Source: an uncultured Clostridia bacterium (GTDB lineage: Bacteria; Bacillota; Clostridia; Christensenellales; Borkfalkiaceae). Taken from it: a stretch of DNA of 25,631 bases. Position 1 is the first letter of the stretch; the number at the start of each line of letters is the position of its first letter. Shown piece by piece: positions 13,780 through 21,649 of this stretch. The notes beneath the pieces are model-generated. The model made no database searches and was not told the origin of the DNA. It was given only the letters and a program-made list of their open reading frames with translations. The stretch spans positions 1 through 25,631 of the forward strand of contig CAMWQS010000007.1 in NCBI GenBank assembly GCA_947176485.1, written 5' to 3'. The translations under genes were made by a program, and so were the position numbers.

Positions 13780-14985
13780 ATGGCAAGTTTAAAGTTAAGC
13801 GGTGTTAACAAAGTTTACCCTTCGGGTGAAACGGGTTTATACGATATCAATTTAGAGGCGAAGGATAAGGAATTCCTCGTCATCGTCGGCGCGGACGGAA
13901 GCGGCAAGTCGTCACTTCTTCGCGTAGTGGCAGGACTTGAGGACGCAACCTCCGGCTCTGTGTTCATCGACGATAAGGATATGGTTGACGTAGAGCCGAA
14001 GAACAGAGATATTGCTATGGTCTTCCAAAGCAGCACGCTTTACCCCTCGCTGAACGTTTTCGATAATCTGGCTTTCGGGTTAAGGCTGAGGAAAGCCCCC
14101 GAGGCGTTGGTGCAAGAAAGGGTGAAGGTGGTTTCGAATATTTTAGGTTTGAACGACATTCTGTTCCGTAAGCCCAAGGTACTTACCGCCGCGGCAAAAC
14201 AGCGCGTTGCCATAGGCAGGGCTATAGTTAGGGAGCCTAAGCTTTACCTTTTCGACGAGCCGCTATCGGGCTTGGACGACAAGCTTAAGGGCGATATGTT
14301 GAACGTCATTATGAACTTGCAAGCGAGGCTTGAAGGCACTTTCGTCTACGCGACGAAAAGCGTGCCCGAAGCGCTTACGATTGGCACGAGGCTCGTCGTT
14401 ATGAAGGACGGGTTCGTTCAGCAGATAGATACACCCGCAAACCTTTACGATTACCCCGCAAACACTTACGTGGCTTTCTATATCGGCTCGCCCACGATTA
14501 ACTTTATTAAAAAAGTTAAAATCATCCAAGAAGAAGGCAAGTACTTTGCGGCGTTTGCGAACTATAAAATCGAACTGCCCGAAAATATCGTTGCCCGCTT
14601 TGAGAAGATTGCGGAATACGTGGGCACTGGCAAGTACGTTACTTTGGGTATCCGCCCCGAGGACGCGGAAATTTGCGATAACGGAATTTTCCAAGGCACG
14701 GTGGACAAGGTTGACGAAGGCTACGCCGAGGTTGACCTCAACCCCGAGGTTTGCATAAACGCGCAGGCTAAGGCGGAAGTCGAAAAAGGCAAGAAGGTTG
14801 GCGTTGCGGTTGACCTTACCAAGCTTTATATTTTCGACGCGGCAAGCTGTTTAACCCTTTTAAATAGGGACGCAAGCTACCAAAAAACCGAATATGCGGA
14901 CGCGGATTATATCCCGCTTGCATACGACGAGGAAGTAAGAATTCACGAAAGCTTAAAGCCCAACAAGAAGAACAAGAAAAAGTAA
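13780..14985 (+). CDS. MalK/UgpC-type ABC ATPase with degenerate signature and H-loop
   Basis: The architecture is that of sugar-importer ATPases: an N-terminal ABC domain (to ~235), then a TOBE-type regulatory domain (about 245-370, with LGIRPEDAEI), then a Lys-rich tail. Walker A GADGSGKSS (37-45), Q-loop Gln83, Walker B LYLFDE (155-160, with catalytic Glu160) and D-loop SGLD are intact. The signature LSGGQ reads LTAAA (135-139), although the following KQRVAIGRA fits the family. The H-loop, normally VTHD, reads ATKS (192 onward), replacing the switch His with Lys193. Both changes would be expected to cripple hydrolysis in a homodimer. No permease or binding-protein genes are adjacent. The frame is intact and has its own promoter. 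It could be a non-catalytic paralogue or a regulator. Confidence 0.88.
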   Translation: MASLKLSGVNKVYPSGETGLYDINLEAKDKEFLVIVGADGSGKSSLLRVVAGLEDATSGSVFIDDKDMVDVEPKNRDIAMVFQSSTLYPSLNVFDNLAFGLRLRKAPEALVQERVKVVSNILGLNDILFRKPKVLTAAAKQRVAIGRAIVREPKLYLFDEPLSGLDDKLKGDMLNVIMNLQARLEGTFVYATKSVPEALTIGTRLVVMKDGFVQQIDTPANLYDYPANTYVAFYIGSPTINFIKKVKIIQEEGKYFAAFANYKIELPENIVARFEKIAEYVGTGKYVTLGIRPEDAEICDNGIFQGTVDKVDEGYAEVDLNPEVCINAQAKAEVEKGKKVGVAVDLTKLYIFDAASCLTLLNRDASYQKTEYADADYIPLAYDEEVRIHESLKPNKKNKKK

Positions 14986-15030
14986 GTTTAGAAAATCATT
15001 TTTAAGGCAATAAAATAATCTGTTTAAACG

Positions 15031-15073
15031 CGCCGCCCGCGCAATACAAACGCGGGCGGCGGTGATATATTTT
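15031..15073 (+). terminator. Terminator-like hairpin abutting the ArsP_2-like start codon
   Basis: A perfect 11-bp GC stem (15031-15041 with 15051-15061) has a nine-base loop, followed by ATATATTTTT that ends just before the ATG at 15075. It can terminate the ABC gene. The only purine-rich candidate ribosome site (GGCGGCGGTG) lies in its 3' arm. The rest of 14986-15030 shows only a weak TAAAAT. Confidence 0.7.
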
Positions 15074-15074
15074 T

Positions 15075-15965
15075 ATGGATGTCATACTTGAAGCGTTTTG
15101 GGATACGCTGAAACTGTTTCCGTTTCTCTATCTTATCTATATTTTGATGGAGATTTTGGAGCACAGAACCAAGCTTATCCAAAGCCAGAAAATTTTACAA
15201 GGAGGGTTTGCTCCGCTTATAGGCTCGGCGACGGGGCTTATTCCGCAGTGCGGGTTTTCCGTAATGGCGGCAAAGCTCTACGATAGGGGTTTTATCCGCA
15301 CGGGCACCATACTTGCGGTGTTTATCGCCACTTCGGACGAGGCGCTTATCATAATGATTTCGGATATGACCGCGGCACCCGACGTAATGCTTTTGGTGTT
15401 TATAAAGCTTATCGTGTCCGTGGGCGTCGGTTATCTTGCAAACTTCCTTCTTCCGAAGGAAAAGCTTGCAAAGGTGGGCGCGGCGCAGGACGTAGAGGCG
15501 CACTTCTGCTGTTCTGAGCACGACGGCGGAATGCTTGGCACTTCTTCCGATTTTAAAACATATATCGTTTCGCCCCTTTTGCACTCCTTGAAAATTGCGG
15601 CGTATCTTTTAATCGTGAACCTCGTGTTCGGATATATCATCGATATTGCGGGCGGGGTGGATAAAATCTCGGCAAGCGCGATGGAGGGCGGGGCTTACGT
15701 TCAGCCGCTTATCACCGGGCTTATAGGTCTTATCCCCAACTGTGCGTCAAGCGTAATTTTAACGGGCGCGTATACAAACGGCGCGATACTTTTCGGAAGC
15801 TTGGTCGGCGGGCTTTGCTCTAACGCGGGGCTCGGGCTCGTGGTGCTTTTCAGAAACACCAAAAAGCTCAAAAGAAATATTCTTTTAGTGGTCGTGATGT
15901 ATGTGATTTCGGTAATCGTCGGAATAGCAGTAAACGGCTTTACTGCACTGTTTAGTAATATATAA
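15075..15965 (+). CDS. Putative heavy-metal exporter permease (ArsP_2-like)
   Basis: A 296-residue polytopic membrane protein starting MDVILEAFWDTLKLFPFLYLIY. It is an internal duplication: TGLIPQCGFSVMAAKLYDRG in the first half is echoed by GLIPNCASSVILTGAYTNG in the second. Each repeat carries a Pro-x-Cys in a membrane helix, typical of the family annotated as putative 10-TM metal or arsenic efflux proteins. The central loop contains EAHFCCSEHDG, a Cys/His cluster suited to metal binding. No ArsR regulator, arsenate reductase or riboswitch is seen nearby. The substrate is not known; manganese, arsenic or other soft metals are possible. The upstream hairpin may control its expression. Confidence 0.78.
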   Translation: MDVILEAFWDTLKLFPFLYLIYILMEILEHRTKLIQSQKILQGGFAPLIGSATGLIPQCGFSVMAAKLYDRGFIRTGTILAVFIATSDEALIIMISDMTAAPDVMLLVFIKLIVSVGVGYLANFLLPKEKLAKVGAAQDVEAHFCCSEHDGGMLGTSSDFKTYIVSPLLHSLKIAAYLLIVNLVFGYIIDIAGGVDKISASAMEGGAYVQPLITGLIGLIPNCASSVILTGAYTNGAILFGSLVGGLCSNAGLGLVVLFRNTKKLKRNILLVVVMYVISVIVGIAVNGFTALFSNI

Positions 15966-15975
15966 ATAGTTTTAT

Positions 15976-16009
15976 TCCCCGTGCCTATTAAAGGCGCGGG
16001 GATTTTTTT
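15976..16009 (+). terminator. Intrinsic terminator of the ArsP_2-like gene
   Basis: An 11-bp stem with one G-T pair (15976-15986 with 15992-16002) and a five-base loop is followed by seven T (16003-16009). Confidence 0.92.
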
Positions 16010-16028
16010 CATTTGGGGGCGCAAAAGG

Positions 16029-16057
16029 TTGAAAAATTTTTGCGGATATGGTATCAT
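16029..16057 (+). promoter_or_regulatory. Sigma-A promoter of the 16088 gene group
   Basis: TTGAAA (16029-16034) is followed after 17 bases by TATCAT (16052-16057). The predicted start near 16064 leaves a 24-base, U-rich leader without a good ribosome site. It may drive 16088 through hslO. Confidence 0.65.
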
Positions 16058-16087
16058 AAATTTCAGTAAATTTATTTTGGGTTTTTT

Positions 16088-17329
16088 ATGGCTTTAGAAG
16101 TTACTAATCTTGAAGGCAACGAAGTTGCCGACGACTATACTAGAAAAAGCGTTCCGCAAGGCAGGTGGAGCGATACTTGGTACGTCTTTAAATCCAACTT
16201 TTTAAAGTTGGTTTTAATCAACGTATTCGTTTTGATAACCTTTGCACCCGCAATAGGGCTTTTGATTTTCCGCTCGGCATATATCAAAATGCTTGGCGAC
16301 GTTTATCCTTTTAACTCAAGCATTTTGTTCCCGTACTATACCGACGTAACGGGGCTTGCGGAAAGGCTTACGCTTTCGGCGGATATACTTTTCTACGCCG
16401 CGCTTATCGTTTCGGGATTTATCGCCGCGGTGGGTATTTCGGGCGCAACCTATTCAATAAGAAAGCTTATCAACACCCACGGCGAGTTCTCGCTTAAAGG
16501 CTTCTTCCACGGCGTAAAAGTCAACTACTTCAACACCGTTTTCCCCGTGTTCACGTTCTTGATTTTCCTGTACGCAACCTTCCTTATCGGCGACCAAATG
16601 GAATACGCCCAAGCCTTAGGTAACGGTGCGGCGGGTGAAATTACCGCGTACGTTTTCATAATTATCGCAACCGTTTTGGTCGGAATTTTTATGGCGTGGG
16701 TTTACGCAGTCGGAACGACCTACAAGGTTAAGTTTATACAGCTTTTCAAAAACTCTTTCGTTTTATGCATCGGCTCTATATTAAAAACCGTGTTTATGGC
16801 GGGCTTCTCGCTTATCCCCGTATGGCTGTTTATGATAGGCGGGTTCGTAAGAATTATTTCTTACGTCGTATTCGTTTTCATAGGCTTCTCGTTCATAATT
16901 CTTTGCTGGACGGCGTTCACGCAGTCCGTGTTCGACGCGTATATTAACCCGACCTTGAAGGTGGCCGAGGAAGAAAAGAAGGCGGCAAGAACGCAAGAGG
17001 AAGTAGTTGCGGACGAAAAGCAGCGCGCACGCGAGCTGCTTGCGGCGGGCAAAAGCGAGCTTATTTCCCGTCCCATTATGCCGATAGCTGCGGAGGCGGC
17101 TGTTCAGGGCATAGGCAAAACCTTTACCCGTAAGGATATTTCGGCAGTTGCCGAGGGTAGGGACAAGCTGAACTCCGACGTGGCGGCTTACGAGAACGCA
17201 CACAAGAACGACACCGTTTACGTTGAATACAACAGGCTTTTTGCCGAGCGTGAAAAGGCACTTTCCGACGAGGTCGACAAGAAGGGCAAGAAAAAGAAGA
17301 AGATTAGTGCGGCTAACCTCTTGAAGTAA
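16088..17329 (+). CDS. Unrecognised polytopic membrane protein with charged C-terminal tail
   Basis: A 413-residue protein with a short hydrophilic start and about six membrane helices (roughly 37-57, 100-122, 150-170, 188-210, 222-245 and 250-280). A cytoplasmic tail of about 120 residues follows, rich in Ala/Glu/Lys and predicted helical, ending KKGKKKKKISAANLLK. The membrane part loosely recalls the DUF624/YesL fold (a conserved N-terminal NxxxL segment and a GFFHG..VNYF loop between helices), but the similarity is too weak to assign. It probably shares a transcript with the methyltransferase gene 12 bases downstream. Function unknown. Confidence 0.75.
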   Translation: MALEVTNLEGNEVADDYTRKSVPQGRWSDTWYVFKSNFLKLVLINVFVLITFAPAIGLLIFRSAYIKMLGDVYPFNSSILFPYYTDVTGLAERLTLSADILFYAALIVSGFIAAVGISGATYSIRKLINTHGEFSLKGFFHGVKVNYFNTVFPVFTFLIFLYATFLIGDQMEYAQALGNGAAGEITAYVFIIIATVLVGIFMAWVYAVGTTYKVKFIQLFKNSFVLCIGSILKTVFMAGFSLIPVWLFMIGGFVRIISYVVFVFIGFSFIILCWTAFTQSVFDAYINPTLKVAEEEKKAARTQEEVVADEKQRARELLAAGKSELISRPIMPIAAEAAVQGIGKTFTRKDISAVAEGRDKLNSDVAAYENAHKNDTVYVEYNRLFAEREKALSDEVDKKGKKKKKISAANLLK

Positions 17330-17341
17330 TTTGAAGTAAAT

Positions 17342-18067
17342 ATGAAAGGAAAACCTTATTCCGCCTTGGGCGGCGTATTTGAATATTTAAACGACGACTG
17401 CGGCTATGACGAATGGTCGCAGTATTTAATTAATAAATTAAAAAGTCTCGGCACCGGGCGCGAGGGGCTGGATATAGGCTGCGGCAACGGCTACTTTACG
17501 CGTGCGCTCGTCCGTGCAGGCTACGCCGTGAAGGGTATGGATATTTCCGAAGAAATGCTTTCCTCCGCGGTGGAAATTGCGCGGCGCGAGGGCGTAAGGG
17601 CTGAATTTTTATACGGCGATATAACCAAACTGAAGGTAAATACAAAGCCCGATTTCATAGTTGCCGTCAACGACTGTTTAAACTATATTCCGCAAAACAA
17701 GCTTGCCGCTACCTTTTCAAAGGTTTACCAAAGTTTGAAAAAAGGCGGGTTATTTATTTTCGATATCAGCTCGGAAGAAAAGCTTAAAAACGATTTAGGC
17801 AACAACTTTTTCGCCGACGACGGTGAGGATATAACCTACCTTTGGTTTAACAGCTTAAAGGGTGATAGGGTGGATATGGATATAACCGTGTTTACACGCG
17901 GCGCGGACGGCAAGTACGTCCGTGCTGACGAGCGGCAAACGCAGTATATCCACGGCGAGCAAGCCGTAGTTTCCGCACTTGAAGGCGCAGGCTTTAAGGT
18001 TGAAACCGAGGGGCACCTTGGCGGGACGAAGGAAAAACGAATTAATTTTATTTGCAGAAAAATATGA
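17342..18067 (+). CDS. Class I SAM-dependent methyltransferase, substrate unknown
   Basis: A 241-residue protein. Motif I is LDIGCGNGYFTRALVRAGY (residues about 43-61), the acidic ribose-binding residue is in GMDISEEML, and motif II/III regions are FLYGDI and DFIVAVNDCLNYI. A C-terminal cap beginning near LKKGGLFIFDISS carries the substrate site. This arrangement (CLNYI, FDISSEEKL) is typical of a broad Firmicute group of uncharacterised small-molecule methyltransferases. No substrate can be given. It starts 12 bases after the membrane protein gene without a clear ribosome site. Its TGA overlaps the hslO ATG. Confidence 0.88.
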   Translation: MKGKPYSALGGVFEYLNDDCGYDEWSQYLINKLKSLGTGREGLDIGCGNGYFTRALVRAGYAVKGMDISEEMLSSAVEIARREGVRAEFLYGDITKLKVNTKPDFIVAVNDCLNYIPQNKLAATFSKVYQSLKKGGLFIFDISSEEKLKNDLGNNFFADDGEDITYLWFNSLKGDRVDMDITVFTRGADGKYVRADERQTQYIHGEQAVVSALEGAGFKVETEGHLGGTKEKRINFICRKI

Positions 18068-18882
18068 ATAAGCTTTATAAATCTCTCGTTTACGATTTGC
18101 AGGTTTCGCTGTCCGTTTTGGATACGACCGAGCTCGTGAACGACGCAATAAAAATTCATAATCTCGACGAGGACGGCGCAAAGCTTTTGGGCGGCTTACT
18201 TACGGCGTGCGCGTATATGGCGGGCTGTTTAAAGTCCGATAAAGGCGCGGTTTCCATCACCGTTAAATCGGGCGACGGCAGTGCCACCGTATCGGTTTCG
18301 GGCGATAAGGACGGGCATATCCGCGGCTATATCGACGGCGCCGGAAACGGGCTTAAAGGCGGGGTGATGACCGTCATAAAGGACGACGGGCTTTTCCGAC
18401 CCTTCTTGGGCACTTGCGAGCTGAAATCTTGCGACGTATCCGAAAACCTTATGCAGTACTTCCATAAAAGCGAGCAGATAGAAACGGCGGTTTCCTTCGG
18501 CGTTAAAATGAAAAACGGCAAGTGCGTTGCGGCGGGCGGCGTGGTTATGCAGCTACTTCCCGGCACCTCCGAAGAGAATATGGACAAAGCCGAGAACGCC
18601 ATGCAAAACTTTATAAACGCGGCGGAAGTTATCGAAAGCTTGGGCGCGGACGGAATTATCGACAAATATTTTTCAAAGGAAACCGAAAAAAGCGGGGTTT
18701 ATCTCACTTTCCCCGCATATAAGTGTAATTGTTCGCGCAAAAAAATAGAGGGGGTTATTATGCCCCTCGGCAAAACCGAGCTTTTGAAAATCGTTGAAGA
18801 AGAAGGGTGCGTGAGCGTGCACTGCCATTACTGCAATAAAGACTATAAGTTTAAGTCCGACGATATAGAAAAGCTATTTTAA
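18064..18882 (+). CDS. hslO: Hsp33 redox-regulated chaperone HslO
   Basis: A holdase activated when its C-terminal zinc site is oxidised. I start it at the ATG at 18064, which overlaps the methyltransferase stop (ATGA); an in-frame ATG at 18052 would lie inside that gene without benefit. The 272-residue protein ends with the zinc ligands CNC (221-223) and, 30 residues on, CHYC (254-257), the CxC-(27-32)-CxxC signature. The N-terminal domain shows the expected SGDKDGHIRGYI and TVIKDDGLFRPF segments. It is the last gene of its group. The hairpin beginning 22 bases downstream is oriented as a terminator mainly for the minus-strand RNA. Confidence 0.93.
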   Translation: MNKLYKSLVYDLQVSLSVLDTTELVNDAIKIHNLDEDGAKLLGGLLTACAYMAGCLKSDKGAVSITVKSGDGSATVSVSGDKDGHIRGYIDGAGNGLKGGVMTVIKDDGLFRPFLGTCELKSCDVSENLMQYFHKSEQIETAVSFGVKMKNGKCVAAGGVVMQLLPGTSEENMDKAENAMQNFINAAEVIESLGADGIIDKYFSKETEKSGVYLTFPAYKCNCSRKKIEGVIMPLGKTELLKIVEEEGCVSVHCHYCNKDYKFKSDDIEKLF

Positions 18883-18899
18883 TGTGGTGTTTATGTATG

Positions 18900-18929
18900 A
18901 AAATAACCGCCCGATAAAACGGACGGTTA
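18900..18929 (-). terminator. Terminator of the minus-strand small RNA
   Basis: A 10-bp stem with one mismatch (18904-18913 with 18920-18929) and a six-base loop is followed on the minus strand by the tail TTTT (18903-18900). In plus orientation there is no T-tract, so it faces the RNA rather than hslO. Confidence 0.7.
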
Positions 18930-19021
18930 TACACAAAACTATCAAAAATACACCCAAAATGATTTTTGTGCTTGGTTGCTACAAATATTGCAACTCTCTT
19001 GTTCAAGAACTTCTTGGGAAT
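18900..19021 (-). ncRNA. Probable small non-coding RNA, about 122 nt, family unknown
   Basis: A complete RNA transcription unit lies in the 265-base gap between hslO and the TPR gene, on the opposite strand. It has a perfect consensus promoter (19056-19028), a predicted start at 19021, and a terminator hairpin with U-rich tail ending near 18900. No open reading frame of note lies inside. Predicted stems: GUUGC/GCAAC (18975-18979 with 18990-18994); a bulged 11-bp stem (18932-18944 with 18960-18970); and small alternatives near the 5' end around the palindrome at 19001-19010. The 5' CCCAA could also pair with the central UUGGG. AT content is much higher than in flanking genes. I recognise no Rfam family. 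It could be a trans-acting regulator. Confidence 0.65.
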
Positions 19022-19027
19022 AATTTA

Positions 19028-19056
19028 ATTATACCTTGTGAAGTGTTTAATGTCAA
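19028..19056 (-). promoter_or_regulatory. Perfect consensus sigma-A promoter of the small RNA
   Basis: On the minus strand TTGACA (19056-19051) is followed after exactly 17 bases by TATAAT (19033-19028), with A/T-rich sequence upstream resembling an UP element. It is the only 12-of-12 consensus promoter I found in the window. The rest of 19057-19147 holds only the AAGG ribosome site of the TPR gene and weak -10-like boxes. Confidence 0.85.
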
Positions 19057-19147
19057 GGGTGTTTCAAAATAAAAATAAGGATTTAATACAATTTAAGTTT
19101 ATAACGGTTGATGAAGCTTTAGATAAATAAAATTAAATTAAGGTTAT

Positions 19148-20806
19148 ATGAGCAAAGTTACGAAAATCGACTTAGGCGGCGACAGGCTTATTTCGCTTGC
19201 GGCTGATTTGGTCGACGAGCACAACTATATAGGCGCGTTGAAAATTCTTAATAAGAATTACGACCTTAACGGCAACGACGACGATTCGTTGATGCTTTAC
19301 GCGGAAATTTTCGACGATATGGGGCTGTACGAAAAGTGCGTCAACGGCTGGTTTAAGTACGTTGACGAGGCTGACTTTGCCGATATGTCGGACTGCTACG
19401 AGGGCTTGGCAGTGAGCTATATGAACCTCGGCAACGAGCATTATTCGGCGTACTATTACAATAAGCTTTTATCCGAAAGCGACGAGGTCGACCCCGATAT
19501 GCGTGAGGAAATTTTAAGGGAGTTTACAAGTAACGACGAAAACCCGTTGAAGTTTTCTTACCCGCCTGCATTGGAGGACTGCTCGGAATATATAAACGGC
19601 GGAATTGCGCATATGAAGGCGGGTGAATACGACCTCGCCATCGAAGAGTTTGAAAAGGTAGGCGAGGGCAACCCCAAGTATCTTGCGGCGCGCAACTACG
19701 TCGCAATGTGCAAAATTATTTCGGACAGGTGTGAGGAAGCCGAGCAAGAGTGCCTGAAGGTTTTGGAAAAATACCCCGACGACGTTCAAGCCTTGACCAC
19801 GCTTGCCGCCGTCAAGACGGAGGCGGGCAAACGCGAAGAAGCGCTTGATTTAGCCAAAAGGCTTGTAGGCTTAGAGCTTACCGACCCCGAAAATATTTAT
19901 AAAATCGCAACGGTGTGCTGTGAAAACAAGCTGCACGCGGAGGCGTACGGGCTGTTTAAAAAGCTTACGGGCGAGCTTGAATACGATTTGAACATTATGT
20001 ATTTCAAAGCCGTTTCTGCGTTCAACTGCGGCAAGTTCGAAGAAAGCTTTGCCGCCTTTGACGATTTGTGTACCATTTACCCGGAAGCGGTTACGGCGCG
20101 CTATTATTACAAGCAAGCGCGGGCTATGAAGGACAGCGGGGAAATAAAAGAACTCAGTTATTTCTACCGTCTGCCCAACGACGTAAGGGAATCGTCTTTA
20201 AAACTGCTTGCTGCGTATTTGCGGCTTTCGAACACGGCGGCAAGAAAGCTTGCCGAGGACGTCGACCTTTCGGACTGCGTAAGGTGGTGCTTTGACGAAA
20301 TCGAGGGCTTCGGCGGAAGTGAGTTACAGCTGCTTGCGGCGCAGGTTGCCGTAAAGGCGGGGCTTGACGGGATAGTAAGAAGTATCCTTTTGGACGCCTT
20401 CCTTGACGACAGGCTGAAATTGGAGGTTTTAACTTCGCTTGCCGAGCGCAACGAGTTCGAGTGCTTCGGCGTGGTTATCTGCCACGTTTATAAAAGAATT
20501 ACCACTACTACGCTGGATATCGGGCGGGCGAAAAGGAAGTTTTTCGTGCAGGCGTACGCAAGGCTCGTGGCACACTTTTCGGTGCTTGAGGACGATTACG
20601 GCTTCTCGTTTGCGGACGCGGCGGAGCGTATTTACCGCAAGCTTTCCGCAGACGGTAGGCTGGACGAGGTGAAAAGCGTTGACGTTTTAACCGCGGCAAT
20701 TTACTGTTTGTCCGAAGTGAACGCCGCCGGCATAGAGGGTGATAAAATTTATTCCTTCTTCGAGGCGGATAAAGAGCAAATTGATAACCTTTTGAGGGAT
20801 ATATGA
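19148..20806 (+). CDS. Tetratricopeptide-repeat protein, function unknown
   Basis: A 552-residue soluble, acidic protein. Its first ~330 residues are helical TPR-type repeats (for example IAHMKAGEYDLAIEEFEKV, ARNYVAMCKIISDRCEEAEQE and TLAAVKTEAGKREEALDLAKR). The C-terminal ~220 residues are also alpha-helical but not clear TPRs. No signal peptide, membrane helix or catalytic motif is visible, so it is probably a cytoplasmic protein-interaction scaffold. AAGG lies 5 bases before the ATG. Its stop overlaps the start of the next gene (ATGA), suggesting the two products act together. Confidence 0.85.
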   Translation: MSKVTKIDLGGDRLISLAADLVDEHNYIGALKILNKNYDLNGNDDDSLMLYAEIFDDMGLYEKCVNGWFKYVDEADFADMSDCYEGLAVSYMNLGNEHYSAYYYNKLLSESDEVDPDMREEILREFTSNDENPLKFSYPPALEDCSEYINGGIAHMKAGEYDLAIEEFEKVGEGNPKYLAARNYVAMCKIISDRCEEAEQECLKVLEKYPDDVQALTTLAAVKTEAGKREEALDLAKRLVGLELTDPENIYKIATVCCENKLHAEAYGLFKKLTGELEYDLNIMYFKAVSAFNCGKFEESFAAFDDLCTIYPEAVTARYYYKQARAMKDSGEIKELSYFYRLPNDVRESSLKLLAAYLRLSNTAARKLAEDVDLSDCVRWCFDEIEGFGGSELQLLAAQVAVKAGLDGIVRSILLDAFLDDRLKLEVLTSLAERNEFECFGVVICHVYKRITTTTLDIGRAKRKFFVQAYARLVAHFSVLEDDYGFSFADAAERIYRKLSADGRLDEVKSVDVLTAAIYCLSEVNAAGIEGDKIYSFFEADKEQIDNLLRDI

Positions 20807-21597
20807 AGTTATACGATTTTGACGGAATGTTCGATGAAAAGCTGTCCGAGTACATTGCTAAAAACTCGGGCAAGCACAAGGAAGAAGAATGGGAAGATAT
20901 TATTCCCGAGCTGTACAAAAAGTTCGGCGATACGCCCATTAAATCGCTTGGCAAGACCCCGCGTGAATACTACGGCGGGATGACCGACGGCGAGCTTATA
21001 AAGTGCTTAAAGTTGCACCTTAAAAACGGCGTGCCCGTGTCCGAATTTCTGTGCGCGGCAATCGAGGGCAGAAATTTGACTAAGGAGCTTTTGCCACTTC
21101 TTGACGGCACGCAGGACGAGGTTGAGTACGCAATGAACCTTTTGGGCGCGGCTCCCGAGGCGTTAGACAAATATATGGAAATGCTGTGCACGGGCGCGGA
21201 CGAGGATATTAAAAACCGCTGCGTGGACTTTATAAAGGAAAACGCGGACGCCGTTTTGGATAAGGTTAAGGAAAATTACAAAAACGGTATCGAGCGGGAG
21301 TATATGCTTGAAATTATGTCCCGCACGACAAGGAGGGACGAGGACGTTTTCGAAATTCTTTTAAAGGAGTTCCGCACCGACCCCGACGAGGTGCCCATGC
21401 ACGCAAGCTATCTTGCGGCGTACGGAGACGAGCGCGCCCTTCAATATCTCTTGGATAAAATCGACGAGGAAGGTATTTCCTTTATCGAGTACCAAGAGCT
21501 GAAGTTTGCGATAGAGGCTTTGGGCGGCGAGTACACCAAGGAAAGAGATTTCTCTAACGACCCTTATTTCAAACTGATTATGCCGAATAAAAATTAA
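20803..21597 (+). CDS. Alpha-helical-repeat protein, partner of the TPR protein
   Basis: A 264-residue soluble protein made of short helices with HEAT-like pairs (ELLPLLDGTQDEVEYAMNLL; VFEILLKEFRTDPDEVPMHA; YLAAYGDERALQYLLDKI). This pattern is usual in proteins that read or bind other proteins. I see no enzyme motif and do not recognise a named family. It is translationally coupled to the TPR gene through an ATGA overlap and ends before a strong hairpin. The pair may form a complex; nothing in the sequence says what it serves. Confidence 0.75.
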   Translation: MKLYDFDGMFDEKLSEYIAKNSGKHKEEEWEDIIPELYKKFGDTPIKSLGKTPREYYGGMTDGELIKCLKLHLKNGVPVSEFLCAAIEGRNLTKELLPLLDGTQDEVEYAMNLLGAAPEALDKYMEMLCTGADEDIKNRCVDFIKENADAVLDKVKENYKNGIEREYMLEIMSRTTRRDEDVFEILLKEFRTDPDEVPMHASYLAAYGDERALQYLLDKIDEEGISFIEYQELKFAIEALGGEYTKERDFSNDPYFKLIMPNKN

Positions 21598-21610
21598 AAT
21601 TGTATAAATA

Positions 21611-21649
21611 ACCTCCGAAAGGGCAACAACCTTTTCGGAGGTATTTTTT
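21611..21649 (+). terminator. Terminator hairpin that contains the next gene's ribosome site
   Basis: A 13-bp stem with one G-T pair (21611-21623 with 21630-21642) and loop CAACAA is followed by six T (21644-21649) that run directly into the ATG at 21650. The only Shine-Dalgarno sequence for that gene, GGAGG (21637-21641), lies in the 3' arm and pairs with CCTCC of the 5' arm. A TATAAA (21603-21608) just upstream would put a transcript start near 21615, inside the 5' arm. Confidence 0.85.

Noticed and set aside
14986..15074. yybP-ykoY (manganese) or other metal riboswitch before the exporter gene
   Set aside because: Only 89 bases are available and they lack the conserved riboswitch loops; a single hairpin is all that is visible.
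18900..19021. Identification of the small RNA as 6S RNA
   Set aside because: It seems to fold into several short hairpins and is shorter than 6S; the single long rod with a central bubble is not seen.
18884..19072. 62-codon plus-strand reading frame after hslO
   Set aside because: It has no ribosome site, runs through a hairpin and the opposite-strand promoter, and its composition fits AT-rich non-coding DNA; the minus-strand RNA explains the region better.
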